A stretch of 64,000 nucleotides of DNA, from positions 2,873,057 through 2,937,056 of the forward strand of contig NZ_FNHW01000001.1 in assembly GCF_900103485.1 (NCBI RefSeq). Direction: 5' to 3'. Made by a program: the position numbers and the translations under genes. Below the pieces are notes generated by a model. The model did no database searches, was not told the DNA's origin, and saw nothing but the letters and a program-made list of their open reading frames with translations. The stretch comes from Fictibacillus solisalsi. Its GTDB lineage: Bacteria > Bacillota > Bacilli > Bacillales > Fictibacillaceae. Below are positions 1 through 9,123 of the stretch, piece by piece. Numbering within the stretch: position 1 is the stretch's first letter; each line of letters starts with the position of its first letter.

Positions 1-34
1 GGGGAGAAACTAAACGATAGACTTGATTAATCAT
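1..34 (-). CDS. tarJ: TarJ, ribulose-5-phosphate reductase (first 11 codons only)
   Basis: Partial gene cut by the left window edge. The minus strand opens with an ATG that overlaps the tarI stop codon (ATGA) and reads [11 protein letters not shown]. This matches the conserved N-terminus of TarJ enzymes as I know them from Bacillus and Staphylococcus. TarJ reduces ribulose 5-phosphate to ribitol 5-phosphate with NADPH, supplying TarI for CDP-ribitol synthesis. The 4-base overlap with tarI is the usual translationally coupled tarI-tarJ arrangement and supports the call. Only 11 residues are visible, so the rest of the protein is unverified. Confidence 0.7.
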   Translation of the reverse strand, partial: MINQVYRLVSP

Positions 35-744
35 CGTCCAATGCTCTCCTGGATAATGGCATTTGCCACTTTAAGATCATACGGTGTTGTTACTTTGATA
101 TTGAAAACTTCGCCCTTTACCAACTTCACGTTCTCCCCTTTGAGCGCGCAGATTTTACAGGCATCAGTCAGGATGTTTTTTTGTTCATCACTTAGGGAAT
201 GATAGTGATCCACAAGCATTTTTATATTAAAGCTTTGCGGTGTTTGTCCTTGATACATTGAGCTTCTGACAGGAATATTGGAGATGATTTCTCCGTCTGT
301 GGATTCAATAATAGTATCGATCGCTTCAATCACTGTATCGACAGCTCTGTACTCCAATGCGAAATCAATATTTTCTTCAATAATCCTGTGAGTCAGAAAC
401 GGACGAACCGAATCATGTGTAACAATAACATCATCATCATTAAGGCCAAATGTTTTTTCAATATAGTTAATTCCGCTCATGATGGAATCATTTCGGTCCT
501 TTCCGCCTTCAACCACAACAATGCGGTCATCACCGGCTATATATTTTCTGATGATGTCTTTTGTATGAATAATCCACTCTTTTGGTGAAACCACCAAAAT
601 TTTGTCAAAGCGGTCGTTTAGAATAAACTTCTCAATTGTATGAATAATGATAGGTTTATTGTTTAATGTTAAAAATTGTTTGGGCATGTTGATATTCCCC
701 ATACGGGTTCCTTTTCCGCCCGCAAGAATTTCTGCATAGATCAC
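31..744 (-). CDS. tarI: TarI, ribitol-5-phosphate cytidylyltransferase
   Basis: A 237-residue IspD/TarI-family nucleotidyltransferase that would make CDP-ribitol from CTP and D-ribitol 5-phosphate for poly(ribitol phosphate) wall teichoic acid in the cytoplasm. The N-terminal nucleotide-binding signature [13 protein letters not shown] (residues 4-16) followed by MPKQF is characteristic, and THDSVRPF (about 109-116) is the second conserved motif. The start is GTG, placed by AAGGAG eight bases upstream. TarI is preferred over the isoprenoid enzyme IspD because the next gene begins like TarJ and overlaps its stop; in Bacillus ispD usually sits next to ispF, which is absent here. Confidence 0.88.
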   Translation of the reverse strand: MIYAEILAGGKGTRMGNINMPKQFLTLNNKPIIIHTIEKFILNDRFDKILVVSPKEWIIHTKDIIRKYIAGDDRIVVVEGGKDRNDSIMSGINYIEKTFGLNDDDVIVTHDSVRPFLTHRIIEENIDFALEYRAVDTVIEAIDTIIESTDGEIISNIPVRSSMYQGQTPQSFNIKMLVDHYHSLSDEQKNILTDACKICALKGENVKLVKGEVFNIKVTTPYDLKVANAIIQESIGR

Positions 745-1145
745 AATTGTCAGCTCCTTTTTCAGTAATACACCCTCTGATTTCTTTCTCTATTTAAAGT
801 ACCCTTACTTACATATTCGAAATCCAGTATATTTTTTGACGTTTTTTATCACATCGTGTTGATTGATGTCAAAATGTCTAAATTAAAATATAACACCAAC
901 CATATACACTTGACAATCAATAGACAATTATTGTCAAAGTTTTGTAATAGGTCATACTACCTCGACAACAAATCAATCTTTTTGACGAAAAATGTGAGGA
1001 TAAAGGTTTAACTTACACAGAAAAAGGTTACTAACAGTATGGCTGGTAAATTCATGCGCGCAGTTGACGCCTTTTACCGCCATTCGTTAGAATAAATAAC
1101 CGTATATTGCTCGGAGTTTTTGGTAAACAGGGGAAGGAGGAAATT
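745..1145. other. Intergenic region between divergent tarI and acyltransferase, with inverted repeats
   Basis: About 400 bases without a convincing gene. It must hold the divergent promoters for tarI (minus) and the acyltransferase (plus). On the minus strand a TTGACA followed about 18 bases later by TAAAAA is a plausible tarI promoter near 870-840. An inverted-repeat cluster at 910-937 is listed separately. The stretch is AT-rich. Confidence 0.5.
910..937. promoter_or_regulatory. TTGACAAT / ATTGTCAA inverted repeat, possible operator
   Basis: TTGACAAT at 910-917 and its exact complement ATTGTCAA at 930-937 form an 8-base inverted repeat. Within it GACAATTATTGTC (923-935) is itself palindromic around a single T. 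Three copies of one half-site in 28 bases upstream of tarI and the acyltransferase suggest regulator binding. No known consensus was matched with confidence. Confidence 0.35.
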
Positions 1146-2228
1146 ATGGCCAGCAAACGCATACCATGGTTTGACAACATAAAAGGTCTGTTAATATTCA
1201 TGGTCGTATTCGGACATTCAATCGAAATATACAGGGACTGGGATGGAAACACCCTGCCTTTGTACTTGTACAACGCTATTTATACATTTCATATGCCCTT
1301 ATTCATTATCATTAGCGGCTATTTCTACCGGCCGAATAAGTTTAAGCGAACCGTCCAGCTTTTTGCCGTCTTTTTAATCTGGCAGTTGATCAATGGGGTG
1401 TTCTCAAAATTAATCAATGACCAGGAGATGATTACTCTTCACTCAGACAGCAGGGTTCTGGATTTGCTTCAGCCTTACTGGACGATGTGGTTTTTATTGG
1501 GAATTATCGTCTGGGGGATGATTACTCCTTATGTGACCAAATTACGTTTTCCACTGATTACAGCTATTGCACTTGCGATTTGGGTCAGTTACGTAAATGA
1601 TGTAACCAGCTGGTTTTCGCTGAGAAAGCTCGTTAATTTCTATCCTTACTTCTTGATTGGCTATTTATTGGCTGAAAAAAATGTCTTAAAAGCTTTGGCT
1701 GCGCGCTCCAAAACGTGGAGAATGCCAGGAAAATGGGTTTCAGCAGCTGTCATTCTTGGCTTTCTTGGGTTTATGGTCTTTTTCACCAACAATAATTGGG
1801 ATACTGCCATTACGTTCATGAGGGATTCATACAGCCATTTTGAATGGCCATTCGTAAAGGGCGCTCTCATTCAGATTGCCATCTACGGTGGAGTTACGGT
1901 TTTATCCATTGCCATTATGCTTTTAACGTCTCAGGACAAGCAGCTTGTTCTGTTCAATAAATTAGGGATCTATTCGATTTTCATTTATTTGATTCATTCA
2001 TCCATTGTACGTGTGTATCGAGGCTTGCTTCCTGATCAGGTTGCCGAGCATCCTATAGCACTTATCGCGGTAGCCGCTCTATTTGCCCTCTTCACTTGTT
2101 GGCTTATCACCAGAAAATTCATCATTGGTCTATTTAAACCCCTGGTTGAGCCGAAAATGGATTGGCTGTTAAGAAATGAACCGAAGCCACAGCCAACATC
2201 GTTAAAAAATAAAGAATTTGTTTCCTAA
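1146..2228 (+). CDS. Membrane acyltransferase family 3 (fucose 4-O-acetylase-like)
   Basis: A 360-residue integral membrane O-acyltransferase of the Acyl_transf_3 type. The N-terminus RIPWFDNIKGLLIFMVVFGH carries the family's conserved DNxKGLLIxxVVxGH motif with the catalytic-type His, and FHMPLFIIISGY follows in the second conserved block. About ten hydrophobic segments span the protein. ATG 1146 is chosen because GGGGAAGGAGG lies just upstream, although the frame stays open 13 codons further. It is divergent from tarI and convergent with mnaA, so acetylation of a wall or surface glycan is a fair inference; the acceptor is unknown. Confidence 0.85.
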   Translation: MASKRIPWFDNIKGLLIFMVVFGHSIEIYRDWDGNTLPLYLYNAIYTFHMPLFIIISGYFYRPNKFKRTVQLFAVFLIWQLINGVFSKLINDQEMITLHSDSRVLDLLQPYWTMWFLLGIIVWGMITPYVTKLRFPLITAIALAIWVSYVNDVTSWFSLRKLVNFYPYFLIGYLLAEKNVLKALAARSKTWRMPGKWVSAAVILGFLGFMVFFTNNNWDTAITFMRDSYSHFEWPFVKGALIQIAIYGGVTVLSIAIMLLTSQDKQLVLFNKLGIYSIFIYLIHSSIVRVYRGLLPDQVAEHPIALIAVAALFALFTCWLITRKFIIGLFKPLVEPKMDWLLRNEPKPQPTSLKNKEFVS

Positions 2229-2265
2229 AAAAGGGATGCCAGCATGGTTTGCTGGCACCCCTTTT
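2227..2265. terminator. Bidirectional terminator
   Basis: The arms TGCCAGCA and TGCTGGCA (extended by GGG/CCC) close on a 5-base loop, with A-run on the left and T-run on the right. It lies between the convergent acyltransferase and mnaA stop codons and can serve both. Confidence 0.9.
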
Positions 2266-2266
2266 A

Positions 2267-3424
2267 TTATGGCTTTAACGCACGAAAAGCATCTGGACGT
2301 TCAGTTCTGAGTCCGTAATGATACAGGATGGCTTCAACAATTCGTCGGGAGGCCTGGCCATCCCCATAAGGGTTGGAGGCTTTCGCCATTTCATCATACG
2401 CAACGCTGTTGGTAAGAAGTTTACTGGTGATGGAGTAAATGTTTTCTTCTTCCGTTCCAACCAGCCTTAACGTACCGGCCGCAATTCCCTCCGGCCGCTC
2501 TGTATTGTTCCGGAGCACCAGTACAGGGACTCCGAGAGAAGGAGCTTCCTCCTGCACCCCGCCGCTGTCAGTCAAAATAAGATAGGCCCGGGAAGCAAAA
2601 TTATGAAAATCGATTACCCCAAGCGGCTCAATCAAATGAATTCTCGGGTCGCTCCCCAGCATTTCAGCTGCAAGTTCCCTTACGGCAGGGTTTAAATGAA
2701 CAGGATAAACAACCTGTACATCATCATAATCTTCTACAAGCCTTTTAATCGCTTTGAAAATATTCCGCATCGGCTCACCCAAGTTTTCTCTTCGGTGAGC
2801 CGTAACGAGAATCATCCGGTCATTCCCGACTTTCTCCAGCACTTCATGAGTATAAACCTCTTGAATGGTCGTTTTCAACGCATCAATGGCTGTATTACCC
2901 GTGATAAAAATAGTGTCCCCGTTTTTGTTCTCATCCAGCAGGTTCTTTGCAGCCGCCCCGGTTGGCGAAAAATGCAAATCTGACATCACCCCTGTGAGCT
3001 GGCGGTTTAACTCTTCAGGAAATGGGGAGTATTTATTCCACGTGCGAAGCCCCGCTTCAACATGGCCAACTTCGATTTTCTGGTAGTACGCAGCCAGGCT
3101 TGCTGCAAAGGTCGTCGTTGTATCACCATGGACAAGGACAAGGTCCGGCTTTACTTCAGTAAGGATCCCTTCGAGACCTGCCAGAGCTTTGATCGTAATC
3201 TGGCTTAACGTTTGACGGTCCTGCATAATATTTAAATCATAGTCCGGTAAAATGCTGAAAGTATCCAGTACCGCATCGAGCATTTGTCGATGCTGCGCTG
3301 TTACCGTAACGACAGGTTCAATTTCTTCAGCATATTTTTTAAGTTCCATGACGAGAGGAGCCATTTTCACAGCTTCCGGACGGGTTCCGAAGATCGTCAT
3401 GACTTTAATTTTCTTTTTCATCAT
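2267..3424 (-). CDS. mnaA: UDP-N-acetylglucosamine 2-epimerase (non-hydrolysing)
   Basis: A 385-residue cytosolic epimerase interconverting UDP-GlcNAc and UDP-ManNAc, the donor for the ManNAc-GlcNAc linkage unit of wall teichoic acid. Family marks are FGTRPEAVKMAPLV near the N-terminus, VHGDTTTTFAA, GHVEAGLRT, PFPEELNRQ, TAHRREN and LTDSGGVQEEAPSLG. Length equals the usual 375-385 residues. Two adjacent ATGs (3424 and 3421) follow a GAGGT site; the upstream one is given. Single gene between its own terminator and that of the downstream hydrolase, in the same wall-polymer neighbourhood as tarI. Confidence 0.95.
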   Translation of the reverse strand: MMKKKIKVMTIFGTRPEAVKMAPLVMELKKYAEEIEPVVTVTAQHRQMLDAVLDTFSILPDYDLNIMQDRQTLSQITIKALAGLEGILTEVKPDLVLVHGDTTTTFAASLAAYYQKIEVGHVEAGLRTWNKYSPFPEELNRQLTGVMSDLHFSPTGAAAKNLLDENKNGDTIFITGNTAIDALKTTIQEVYTHEVLEKVGNDRMILVTAHRRENLGEPMRNIFKAIKRLVEDYDDVQVVYPVHLNPAVRELAAEMLGSDPRIHLIEPLGVIDFHNFASRAYLILTDSGGVQEEAPSLGVPVLVLRNNTERPEGIAAGTLRLVGTEEENIYSITSKLLTNSVAYDEMAKASNPYGDGQASRRIVEAILYHYGLRTERPDAFRALKP

Positions 3425-3605
3425 GTATTACCTCGCTCATTCACGGCAGTGTTTACCTGGTTTCATTAGTGTATCATGCTACCTTTATTTTAACTTTCCG
3501 TCAATCCTGCTACAAGAATCAGAAAAAAATATTTCAATTCGATGTTTAACTTCAGGAAGAGGCGGGTATTTTCTTATTATAAGCCACCACCTAACCCCTA
3601 ACCCC

Positions 3606-3643
3606 AAAAAGAACGTCCATCCTTCGGGATGGACGTTCTTTTT
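3606..3643 (-). terminator. Terminator of the NlpC/P60 gene
   Basis: GAACGTCCATCC and GGATGGACGTTC pair perfectly around TTCG, flanked by A5 and T5. It lies just beyond the stop codon of the minus-strand NlpC/P60 gene and is a near-ideal intrinsic terminator. Confidence 0.93.
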
Positions 3644-3661
3644 GTTTGTCTGTTGTTCATT

Positions 3662-5110
3662 TCAATATAATTGCTTAGACCCAAGATAACGACTGCTCCA
3701 ATACGATAATCCCAGATCACTTACGGTCACACCGGATGATCCGCTGTGCACGAAACGGTTGTTGCCAATATAAATCCCTGCATGGGAAGGACCCTTTTTG
3801 TACGTTTCAAAAAAGACAACATCCCCTACTTTTGGGCTGCTGACAGCTTTACCCACATTCCATATGGAAGCGACTGTCCGCGGAAGCTGGATATTTTGCT
3901 TTTTGAATAGATAAACCAAAAATCCGCTGCAATCAAACCCTTCGGATATGGTATCACCGCCCCAAGTATACGGTGTTCCGACTAGCTCTGCTGCGTCTCC
4001 CACAAGGTTAATGACATTAAAAGACTTTGCAGGCGTTTGCGGTTTAGCTGGTTCAATCCCCTTCTTTTTCACTTCTGCCTTGATTTTTTCAATGGTCTTG
4101 CTGTCTGCGATTCCGGTCGTGGAAAGAGCGTTTGCCTTTTGGAATGACTTCACGCTCATTTCAGTTATCTTTCCGAAAATTGAATCGACTTTATATGTAT
4201 AAAAACCAAGTACCTTTAAGTTGGACTGAAGCTGATAAACCTCCTGGCCGGTGGAACGAAGCTTTAACGCCTGAACAGCTGGTGTGGTGCTGGCAGGCTT
4301 TTCATTCCTTTTTCCAACTTCTGCCCTGATTTTCTCCATTGTTCTGCTGTCCGCAACTCCTGTAACGGGGAGTTTGTAGGTGCGCTGAAATGATTTTACA
4401 CCTGCCTCTGTAATTCTTCCAAAGATGCTGTCCAGGTTGTACTTGTAATATCCGAGCGATTTTAAACTGGACTGGAGTTCATACACCATTTGGCCTCTGT
4501 CATTCTTTTGCAGCCCGTCAGGAACGGCTTGTGCCGGCGTTTTAACAGGTGCAGGCGAAGCAGATGAAAAAATGGCCTTTTGCGTTGTATCATCTGCAAT
4601 CCCTGTCACGGAAAGGTGGTTTGCCCGCTGATACGACTTGACTGCTTCTGCTGTGATTCTTCCATAATAGCCAGTGATTTTGGAGTAGGTAAAAAACTTA
4701 AGTTCCTTCAGGCGCTTTTGAAGCCGGTCTACCTCATAACCCTGGGAGCCTTGTTTCAGGGTGGTGTAGCCTGTCGCCTTTTTGGGAGCAGAAGCTGCTG
4801 TTTTTTGAGTGATTGCCTTTACCGTCATCTTCCCTGTCACACCATCAATCACAAGATGATGTTTTCGTTGAAACTCTTTGACTGCATTGGTAGTAAGTGG
4901 TCCATAGTAGCCGGTAATATACTTGGACTTTAAATAACCTTGCTTCATAAGTTCCCGCTGCAGTTCTTTGACATCAGGATTATTCATTCCGTTTTTCAAC
5001 ACTTGATCTCCTAATGCTGCCTCTCCTTTTGATGGAAGCAAAAGAATAGCCCCCGCGCATGCCGAGGAAATGACCAGAGTTTTGACCGCATTTGCGTTAC
5101 CCTTTTTCAA
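3662..5110 (-). CDS. Secreted peptidoglycan hydrolase: four PG-binding domains plus NlpC/P60
   Basis: A 482-residue exported wall hydrolase, probably a gamma-D-glutamyl-diamino-acid endopeptidase cutting stem peptides. A signal peptide occupies about residues 1-31. Four PG_binding_1 repeats (about 38-102, 118-180, 203-262, 282-345) each carry a LQxxLKxLG...GYYGxxTxxAVKxFQ pattern. The C-terminal NlpC/P60 domain (about 364-482) has the catalytic Cys in FDCSGF (C394), His in SHAGIYIG (H443) and a third polar residue in RFVHSG (H455). The start is TTG, fixed by AAGGAGG nine bases upstream. It is a single-gene unit with its own terminator. Confidence 0.93.
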   Translation of the reverse strand: MKKGNANAVKTLVISSACAGAILLLPSKGEAALGDQVLKNGMNNPDVKELQRELMKQGYLKSKYITGYYGPLTTNAVKEFQRKHHLVIDGVTGKMTVKAITQKTAASAPKKATGYTTLKQGSQGYEVDRLQKRLKELKFFTYSKITGYYGRITAEAVKSYQRANHLSVTGIADDTTQKAIFSSASPAPVKTPAQAVPDGLQKNDRGQMVYELQSSLKSLGYYKYNLDSIFGRITEAGVKSFQRTYKLPVTGVADSRTMEKIRAEVGKRNEKPASTTPAVQALKLRSTGQEVYQLQSNLKVLGFYTYKVDSIFGKITEMSVKSFQKANALSTTGIADSKTIEKIKAEVKKKGIEPAKPQTPAKSFNVINLVGDAAELVGTPYTWGGDTISEGFDCSGFLVYLFKKQNIQLPRTVASIWNVGKAVSSPKVGDVVFFETYKKGPSHAGIYIGNNRFVHSGSSGVTVSDLGLSYWSSRYLGSKQLY

Positions 5111-5343
5111 ATGTGAGTTCCTCCTTATTCGACCATAAGTGCCATATACTTCTAAATATAGCGGAATTAAACGTCAGAACACAAGAGAATTTTTAATTTT
5201 TTGTATATTTAGGAAGAAAGATGGGAATTTACCCGCTTAATTCCTCCACCATCCAAAAAACCGGGACTGGAATCCTCACTTTTTAAGTATCGGCATAACC
5301 ATTTGTATCTTTAGTCACTTCTCTTTTTTAATCCGGAGCACCT

Positions 5344-5387
5344 AAAAAAACAAAGACCGGATACCCTTTTGGTTACCCGGTCTTTGC
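5344..5387 (-). terminator. Terminator of the 1170-residue subtilase gene
   Basis: CAAAGACCGG and CCGGTCTTTG pair around an inner GTAACC/GGTATCC-type stem, followed on the minus strand by a run of seven T. It sits 20 bases past the subtilase stop. Confidence 0.9.
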
Positions 5388-5406
5388 TAAATTGTAGTGC
5401 TAACGA

Positions 5407-8400
5407 TTAGCGGATTACCGCTTTCAGCTTATAAGAATGAACAGAAGCATTTCCATTAAGGTCTTTCACTTTAATGTGGTATGTTCCTTTATCCAGTGTG
5501 ACATAAAGGACTTCAGCGTCTCCGCTGCCGTAATAATCACTTTTTGCCACTTGCTTGCCATTCTTGTAAACCGTAATCACACCATCAATATCGAGTGAGG
5601 TATCGAGCGTCAGCTTTACTTTTGACTTTTTGCTGAGCGTCCATTTGTACCAGTCCGCATCTCCCCCACTTTGCTTGACCACATTGAAATATCCCGTTCC
5701 ACTATAGGATTTGCTGTTTATTTTTTTCAGTGAGAGTGGTTTGGACGGTTTGTTTCCTTTCAGGACCGATTTGGCATCTTCATCCTTTTTCATGGCCGAT
5801 TGCACTTGCAGGGTATACGGAATGAAGGAAAGTTCTGGCGTGTTATCGAAAAAGCCCATTCCGACCAAGAAATATCCCTTGCCCTTTTTCGTTTGGAATG
5901 ATCCCCTTGTTTCGGAGCCATAAATCCCTTTATAGACTTCACGCGCGGTATCTGCTTCGAAGTCATCCAGTTTGCGGTTGCCGTTTTCATCATCAGCCAA
6001 TAAAACCAAGCCATAATAATCCTGCAGCAGTTCACTTGGATACTTCGCTTTCAATGCTTTCGTTACTGTTCCCTTTGTCAGGGACACGTTGGAGATTCCG
6101 GTCTCTTTTGCCCTGAAGTAGAATGCATCAACGTCTCCAGTTGTAGAGAACATCCCGGTCGCTTTGTTGTTTTTAAGATCTTTGACATGGTTGAGATCAT
6201 TATTTGGCTCATTCTTATCATTCGGATTGGCTACCATGACCTTGGAGCTGAATTGATAGGGATCATACAGCATAGAATCTGTCATATAATCGTTGCTGAC
6301 ACGGATATAATATTTTTTTCCTTTCTTAAAGTCAGCAATTACATGGTCCTTCAACTTATCAGTCCACCAGTCCAAATTATCTGCAACATATCCAAGGTCG
6401 AGATAAGAGTCTCCGTTTTCATCCTTTTCCTTGATCAGTTGATACACCTCAAAGCTATACTTTTCCCCTGTTCCCAAGTTGAAATGATAGATGCTGTCCT
6501 GCTTTGGTGTGAAGGTATACCAGTCTTCGTCAATTTGCTGCTGAAGGCCGCCTGTTTTTTTGTTTCCAAGGGAGTATGGCAGCGCATTGTTCACGATATC
6601 CTGGACCTCGATCCACTCCCCATCTTCTTCCTCATCCATGATGACTACAACGCTTTGTGCATGCGACTTTTTACGTTCTTTCTGTTTGAGTGACACGTAT
6701 TCTCTTACCGTGATTTTCCTGGCTGCCAATTCCCCTTCAGGTGATCCATCTTCATCCGTATATGGCAGGCCGTCCTCATCCTTGCCAATTTTCTTGCTCT
6801 CTACAGCAATGGCATACGGAATAGCGGAAGGCTCAGGAACATCTGCTTCCAACATGGACTCATCCATGAAAAAGTCAAACATACCGTCCATAATCTCTGC
6901 CTGGTTGGTTGTGCTCACCATGTAATTCACACCAGGGACCGCTTCAAAACTAAGAATCTCTCCTTTTCCATAGCCATTGGCATTCTGATAGAACATTGGC
7001 TCCATCAGTTGGTCTCCAGATTCCTCATCACTGAGCATGCCTTCTTCCGGCTCCTCATTACTATAAGGATCTTCAGCATACACCTTCAGCATGCTGTTCA
7101 CACCTGGTACACCGCTTGTTTTTACTTTAACAACCTGTGGCTTGTCTACCTTAAATGTGTAGAAATCCTCATCTTCATTTTCTCCGGTAAACGTCCCATG
7201 GGCTCGGTATGGAAACTTTGAAATGTTAGCCGGCTTTTCCATCGTGTTCTTATCCTGCGGAATATCTTGAAGCCGCTTGATTTTCAAAGAATAACGGGAG
7301 GTGGCTGCTCTGGAATCATCATAGTTTCCATTCACATCACTTACCCCGATGGCAAGGGTTCCGCTGAATGGCGCTTTAAAGAGCTTTCCTTCCGTGCCAT
7401 TTTTCTTCAGCTTATCAACATCCGCCATTGTCCTGCTGTCTGTCCCGTATAGATGGATTTTGTACTTTAGGTCATAGTTTTTGGATCCTGTAAGTGACGT
7501 TTGAATATATTCACCTTTCTTCACTTCAAACTTTACCCATTTTTCTTCATAGGCTTTTGTGATCTTGCCTTCTTTTACATACTCCTTGTTGATTTTAGGA
7601 GAGATGGATGAGGCAGCTTGAAGTACTTCACGCTCGGTTTGTGGCCGCTTAACACTGGCAGGTATTTTCTTTACATTAAATTTCATCGCTGCCAATGGCT
7701 GAACAAGTCCGTGTGCGTACCTCGAGTCAAAACCTTTTGCGCCCAAATCCTTGGTGGTGTGTTCTAAAATATACTCTACCTGTGCCGGTTTCAATGTTGG
7801 ATATTTTGATAGAATGAGTGAAGCCGTTCCCGCAACTACAGGGGTTGCCATACTGGTTCCGCTCATGGTCTCAAAGGTTGATTTCTTTTCATAATCATAC
7901 AGAGGAGCATAGACGTTTTCTCCAGGCGCTACAATGTCCACAGACGGACCATAATTGGAGTACCAGGAAAGTTTGTTTTTGGCATTTGTGGATGCGACAC
8001 TGATGACTCCTTCATATGCGGCTGGATAGGAAAGTTCATCTGTTTCCTCATTGCCGGCCGCCGCTACAATCGTTACGTTTGCCTTTACGGCCGTTTTTAC
8101 GGCTTCTTCAATCAGCGGAGAAGACGCATAGCCGCCAAGGCTCATGTTGATCACTTTGGCTCCATCCTTAACGGCGCGCAGGATTGCATCGGCAATGGAG
8201 TAATCATAGGCTCCGCCCGCACGGTCAAACACGTCGTAGGACATAATTTTCGCGCTTGGATTGACACCATATCCGCCAACCCCGTTTCCTTTTTTAGCTG
8301 CGACGATTCCACTGACATGTGTACCATGGAAATCCGGCAGCGCCTGGTTCATTGGGTCATCCACATTTACGCTTTTGACGACCTGGCCTTTAAGCTCGGG

Positions 8401-8919
8401 GTGGTTTCGGTCTACACCCTGGTCAATGACAGCCACTTTCACCGCATGTTTGCCGGCAAGCTTTTGCGCCTTTTCAATTTGCAGAAGGGACAAGCTGTAT
8501 TGCTTGTTTACCTTAGGGTCGGGTGTGGAAAGTGTTTTGGACAGTACACTTGGAGAAACACCGGTGACTTTCCCCATTTTTTGATAAGCTTGCATTGCTT
8601 GATTAAATTTCTTTTTATTGCTCACTTTAACAACCGTCATATTGTACTGGCTGAATGAGCGGATCACCCTTGCTCCGGCTTTTTTATGATCGTTTACCGT
8701 CAGTGGCTTGTTGTACTTGATGACCAGTGTATCATCACTGAACAGCGGCTTGTGATTATCCTTTTTGTTTGCTTTTTTAACATTTTCAATTGCAGTCGAT
8801 ACACTTGATGTTTTTCCCGCGGATGGTACCTTGACCTCCGCATGCACGGCAGAATAGCCTGTCACCAGCAAACTGGCAGACAAACCTACTGCAGTCATTT
8901 GTTTTTTCCAATTTTTCAT
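5407..8919 (-). CDS. Large secreted S8 subtilisin-like serine protease with PPC-type C-terminal domains
   Basis: A 1170-residue exported endopeptidase. Signal peptide about 1-27 (ends AVHA), an inhibitor_I9-like propeptide about 60-125, then the S8 domain with Asp166 (VAVIDQGVD), His198 (FHGTHVSG), oxyanion Asn290 (AAAGN) and Ser356 (GTSMATP). The remaining 700 residues are a chain of acidic beta domains with repeated DxDxY/DWYTF motifs typical of bacterial pre-peptidase C-terminal modules, probably for substrate or calcium binding. ATG 8919 follows GGAGGAGCACAG; the open frame extends 29 codons upstream without a good start. It follows another subtilase gene on the same strand but each has its own terminator. 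Confidence 0.93.
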   Translation of the reverse strand: MKNWKKQMTAVGLSASLLVTGYSAVHAEVKVPSAGKTSSVSTAIENVKKANKKDNHKPLFSDDTLVIKYNKPLTVNDHKKAGARVIRSFSQYNMTVVKVSNKKKFNQAMQAYQKMGKVTGVSPSVLSKTLSTPDPKVNKQYSLSLLQIEKAQKLAGKHAVKVAVIDQGVDRNHPELKGQVVKSVNVDDPMNQALPDFHGTHVSGIVAAKKGNGVGGYGVNPSAKIMSYDVFDRAGGAYDYSIADAILRAVKDGAKVINMSLGGYASSPLIEEAVKTAVKANVTIVAAAGNEETDELSYPAAYEGVISVASTNAKNKLSWYSNYGPSVDIVAPGENVYAPLYDYEKKSTFETMSGTSMATPVVAGTASLILSKYPTLKPAQVEYILEHTTKDLGAKGFDSRYAHGLVQPLAAMKFNVKKIPASVKRPQTEREVLQAASSISPKINKEYVKEGKITKAYEEKWVKFEVKKGEYIQTSLTGSKNYDLKYKIHLYGTDSRTMADVDKLKKNGTEGKLFKAPFSGTLAIGVSDVNGNYDDSRAATSRYSLKIKRLQDIPQDKNTMEKPANISKFPYRAHGTFTGENEDEDFYTFKVDKPQVVKVKTSGVPGVNSMLKVYAEDPYSNEEPEEGMLSDEESGDQLMEPMFYQNANGYGKGEILSFEAVPGVNYMVSTTNQAEIMDGMFDFFMDESMLEADVPEPSAIPYAIAVESKKIGKDEDGLPYTDEDGSPEGELAARKITVREYVSLKQKERKKSHAQSVVVIMDEEEDGEWIEVQDIVNNALPYSLGNKKTGGLQQQIDEDWYTFTPKQDSIYHFNLGTGEKYSFEVYQLIKEKDENGDSYLDLGYVADNLDWWTDKLKDHVIADFKKGKKYYIRVSNDYMTDSMLYDPYQFSSKVMVANPNDKNEPNNDLNHVKDLKNNKATGMFSTTGDVDAFYFRAKETGISNVSLTKGTVTKALKAKYPSELLQDYYGLVLLADDENGNRKLDDFEADTAREVYKGIYGSETRGSFQTKKGKGYFLVGMGFFDNTPELSFIPYTLQVQSAMKKDEDAKSVLKGNKPSKPLSLKKINSKSYSGTGYFNVVKQSGGDADWYKWTLSKKSKVKLTLDTSLDIDGVITVYKNGKQVAKSDYYGSGDAEVLYVTLDKGTYHIKVKDLNGNASVHSYKLKAVIR

Positions 8920-9078
8920 CTGTGCTCCTCCAAAATTCAGCATACTTACTTTTTCACTGTGCTTTCCAATGGTTGCTTTTCCTCCCACCCCGCTTTTCAA
9001 AAGCATTCTTTTTCATTTGACAAAAATTAGTAAATCCCTCTTTTTTTTACAAAAAATATCAAACTTTTTTTAACAAGG

Positions 9079-9109
9079 AAAAAGACTCTCCGTTTAAGGA
9101 AAGTCTCTT
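9079..9109 (-). terminator. Terminator of the 541-residue subtilase gene
   Basis: On the minus strand AAGAGACTTTCC pairs with GGAGAGTCTTTT (two G-U pairs) over a 6-base loop, followed by T-rich sequence, 15 bases past the stop codon. Confidence 0.8.
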
Positions 9110-9123
9110 CGTGTATCAACCAC

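Noticed and set aside
31-744. IspD (isoprenoid pathway) as identity of the cytidylyltransferase
   Set aside because: The overlapping downstream gene begins like TarJ and no ispF or cysS-type neighbour is present, so TarI is the better reading.
2696-2983. Plus-strand frames inside mnaA
   Set aside because: They lie wholly opposite a well-conserved gene and show no domain, ribosome binding site or sensible composition.
6187-6925. Long plus-strand frames (up to 168 codons) opposite the large subtilase
   Set aside because: They are antisense shadows of the protease coding sequence; their hydrophobic runs come from complementing Asp/Glu/Lys codons.
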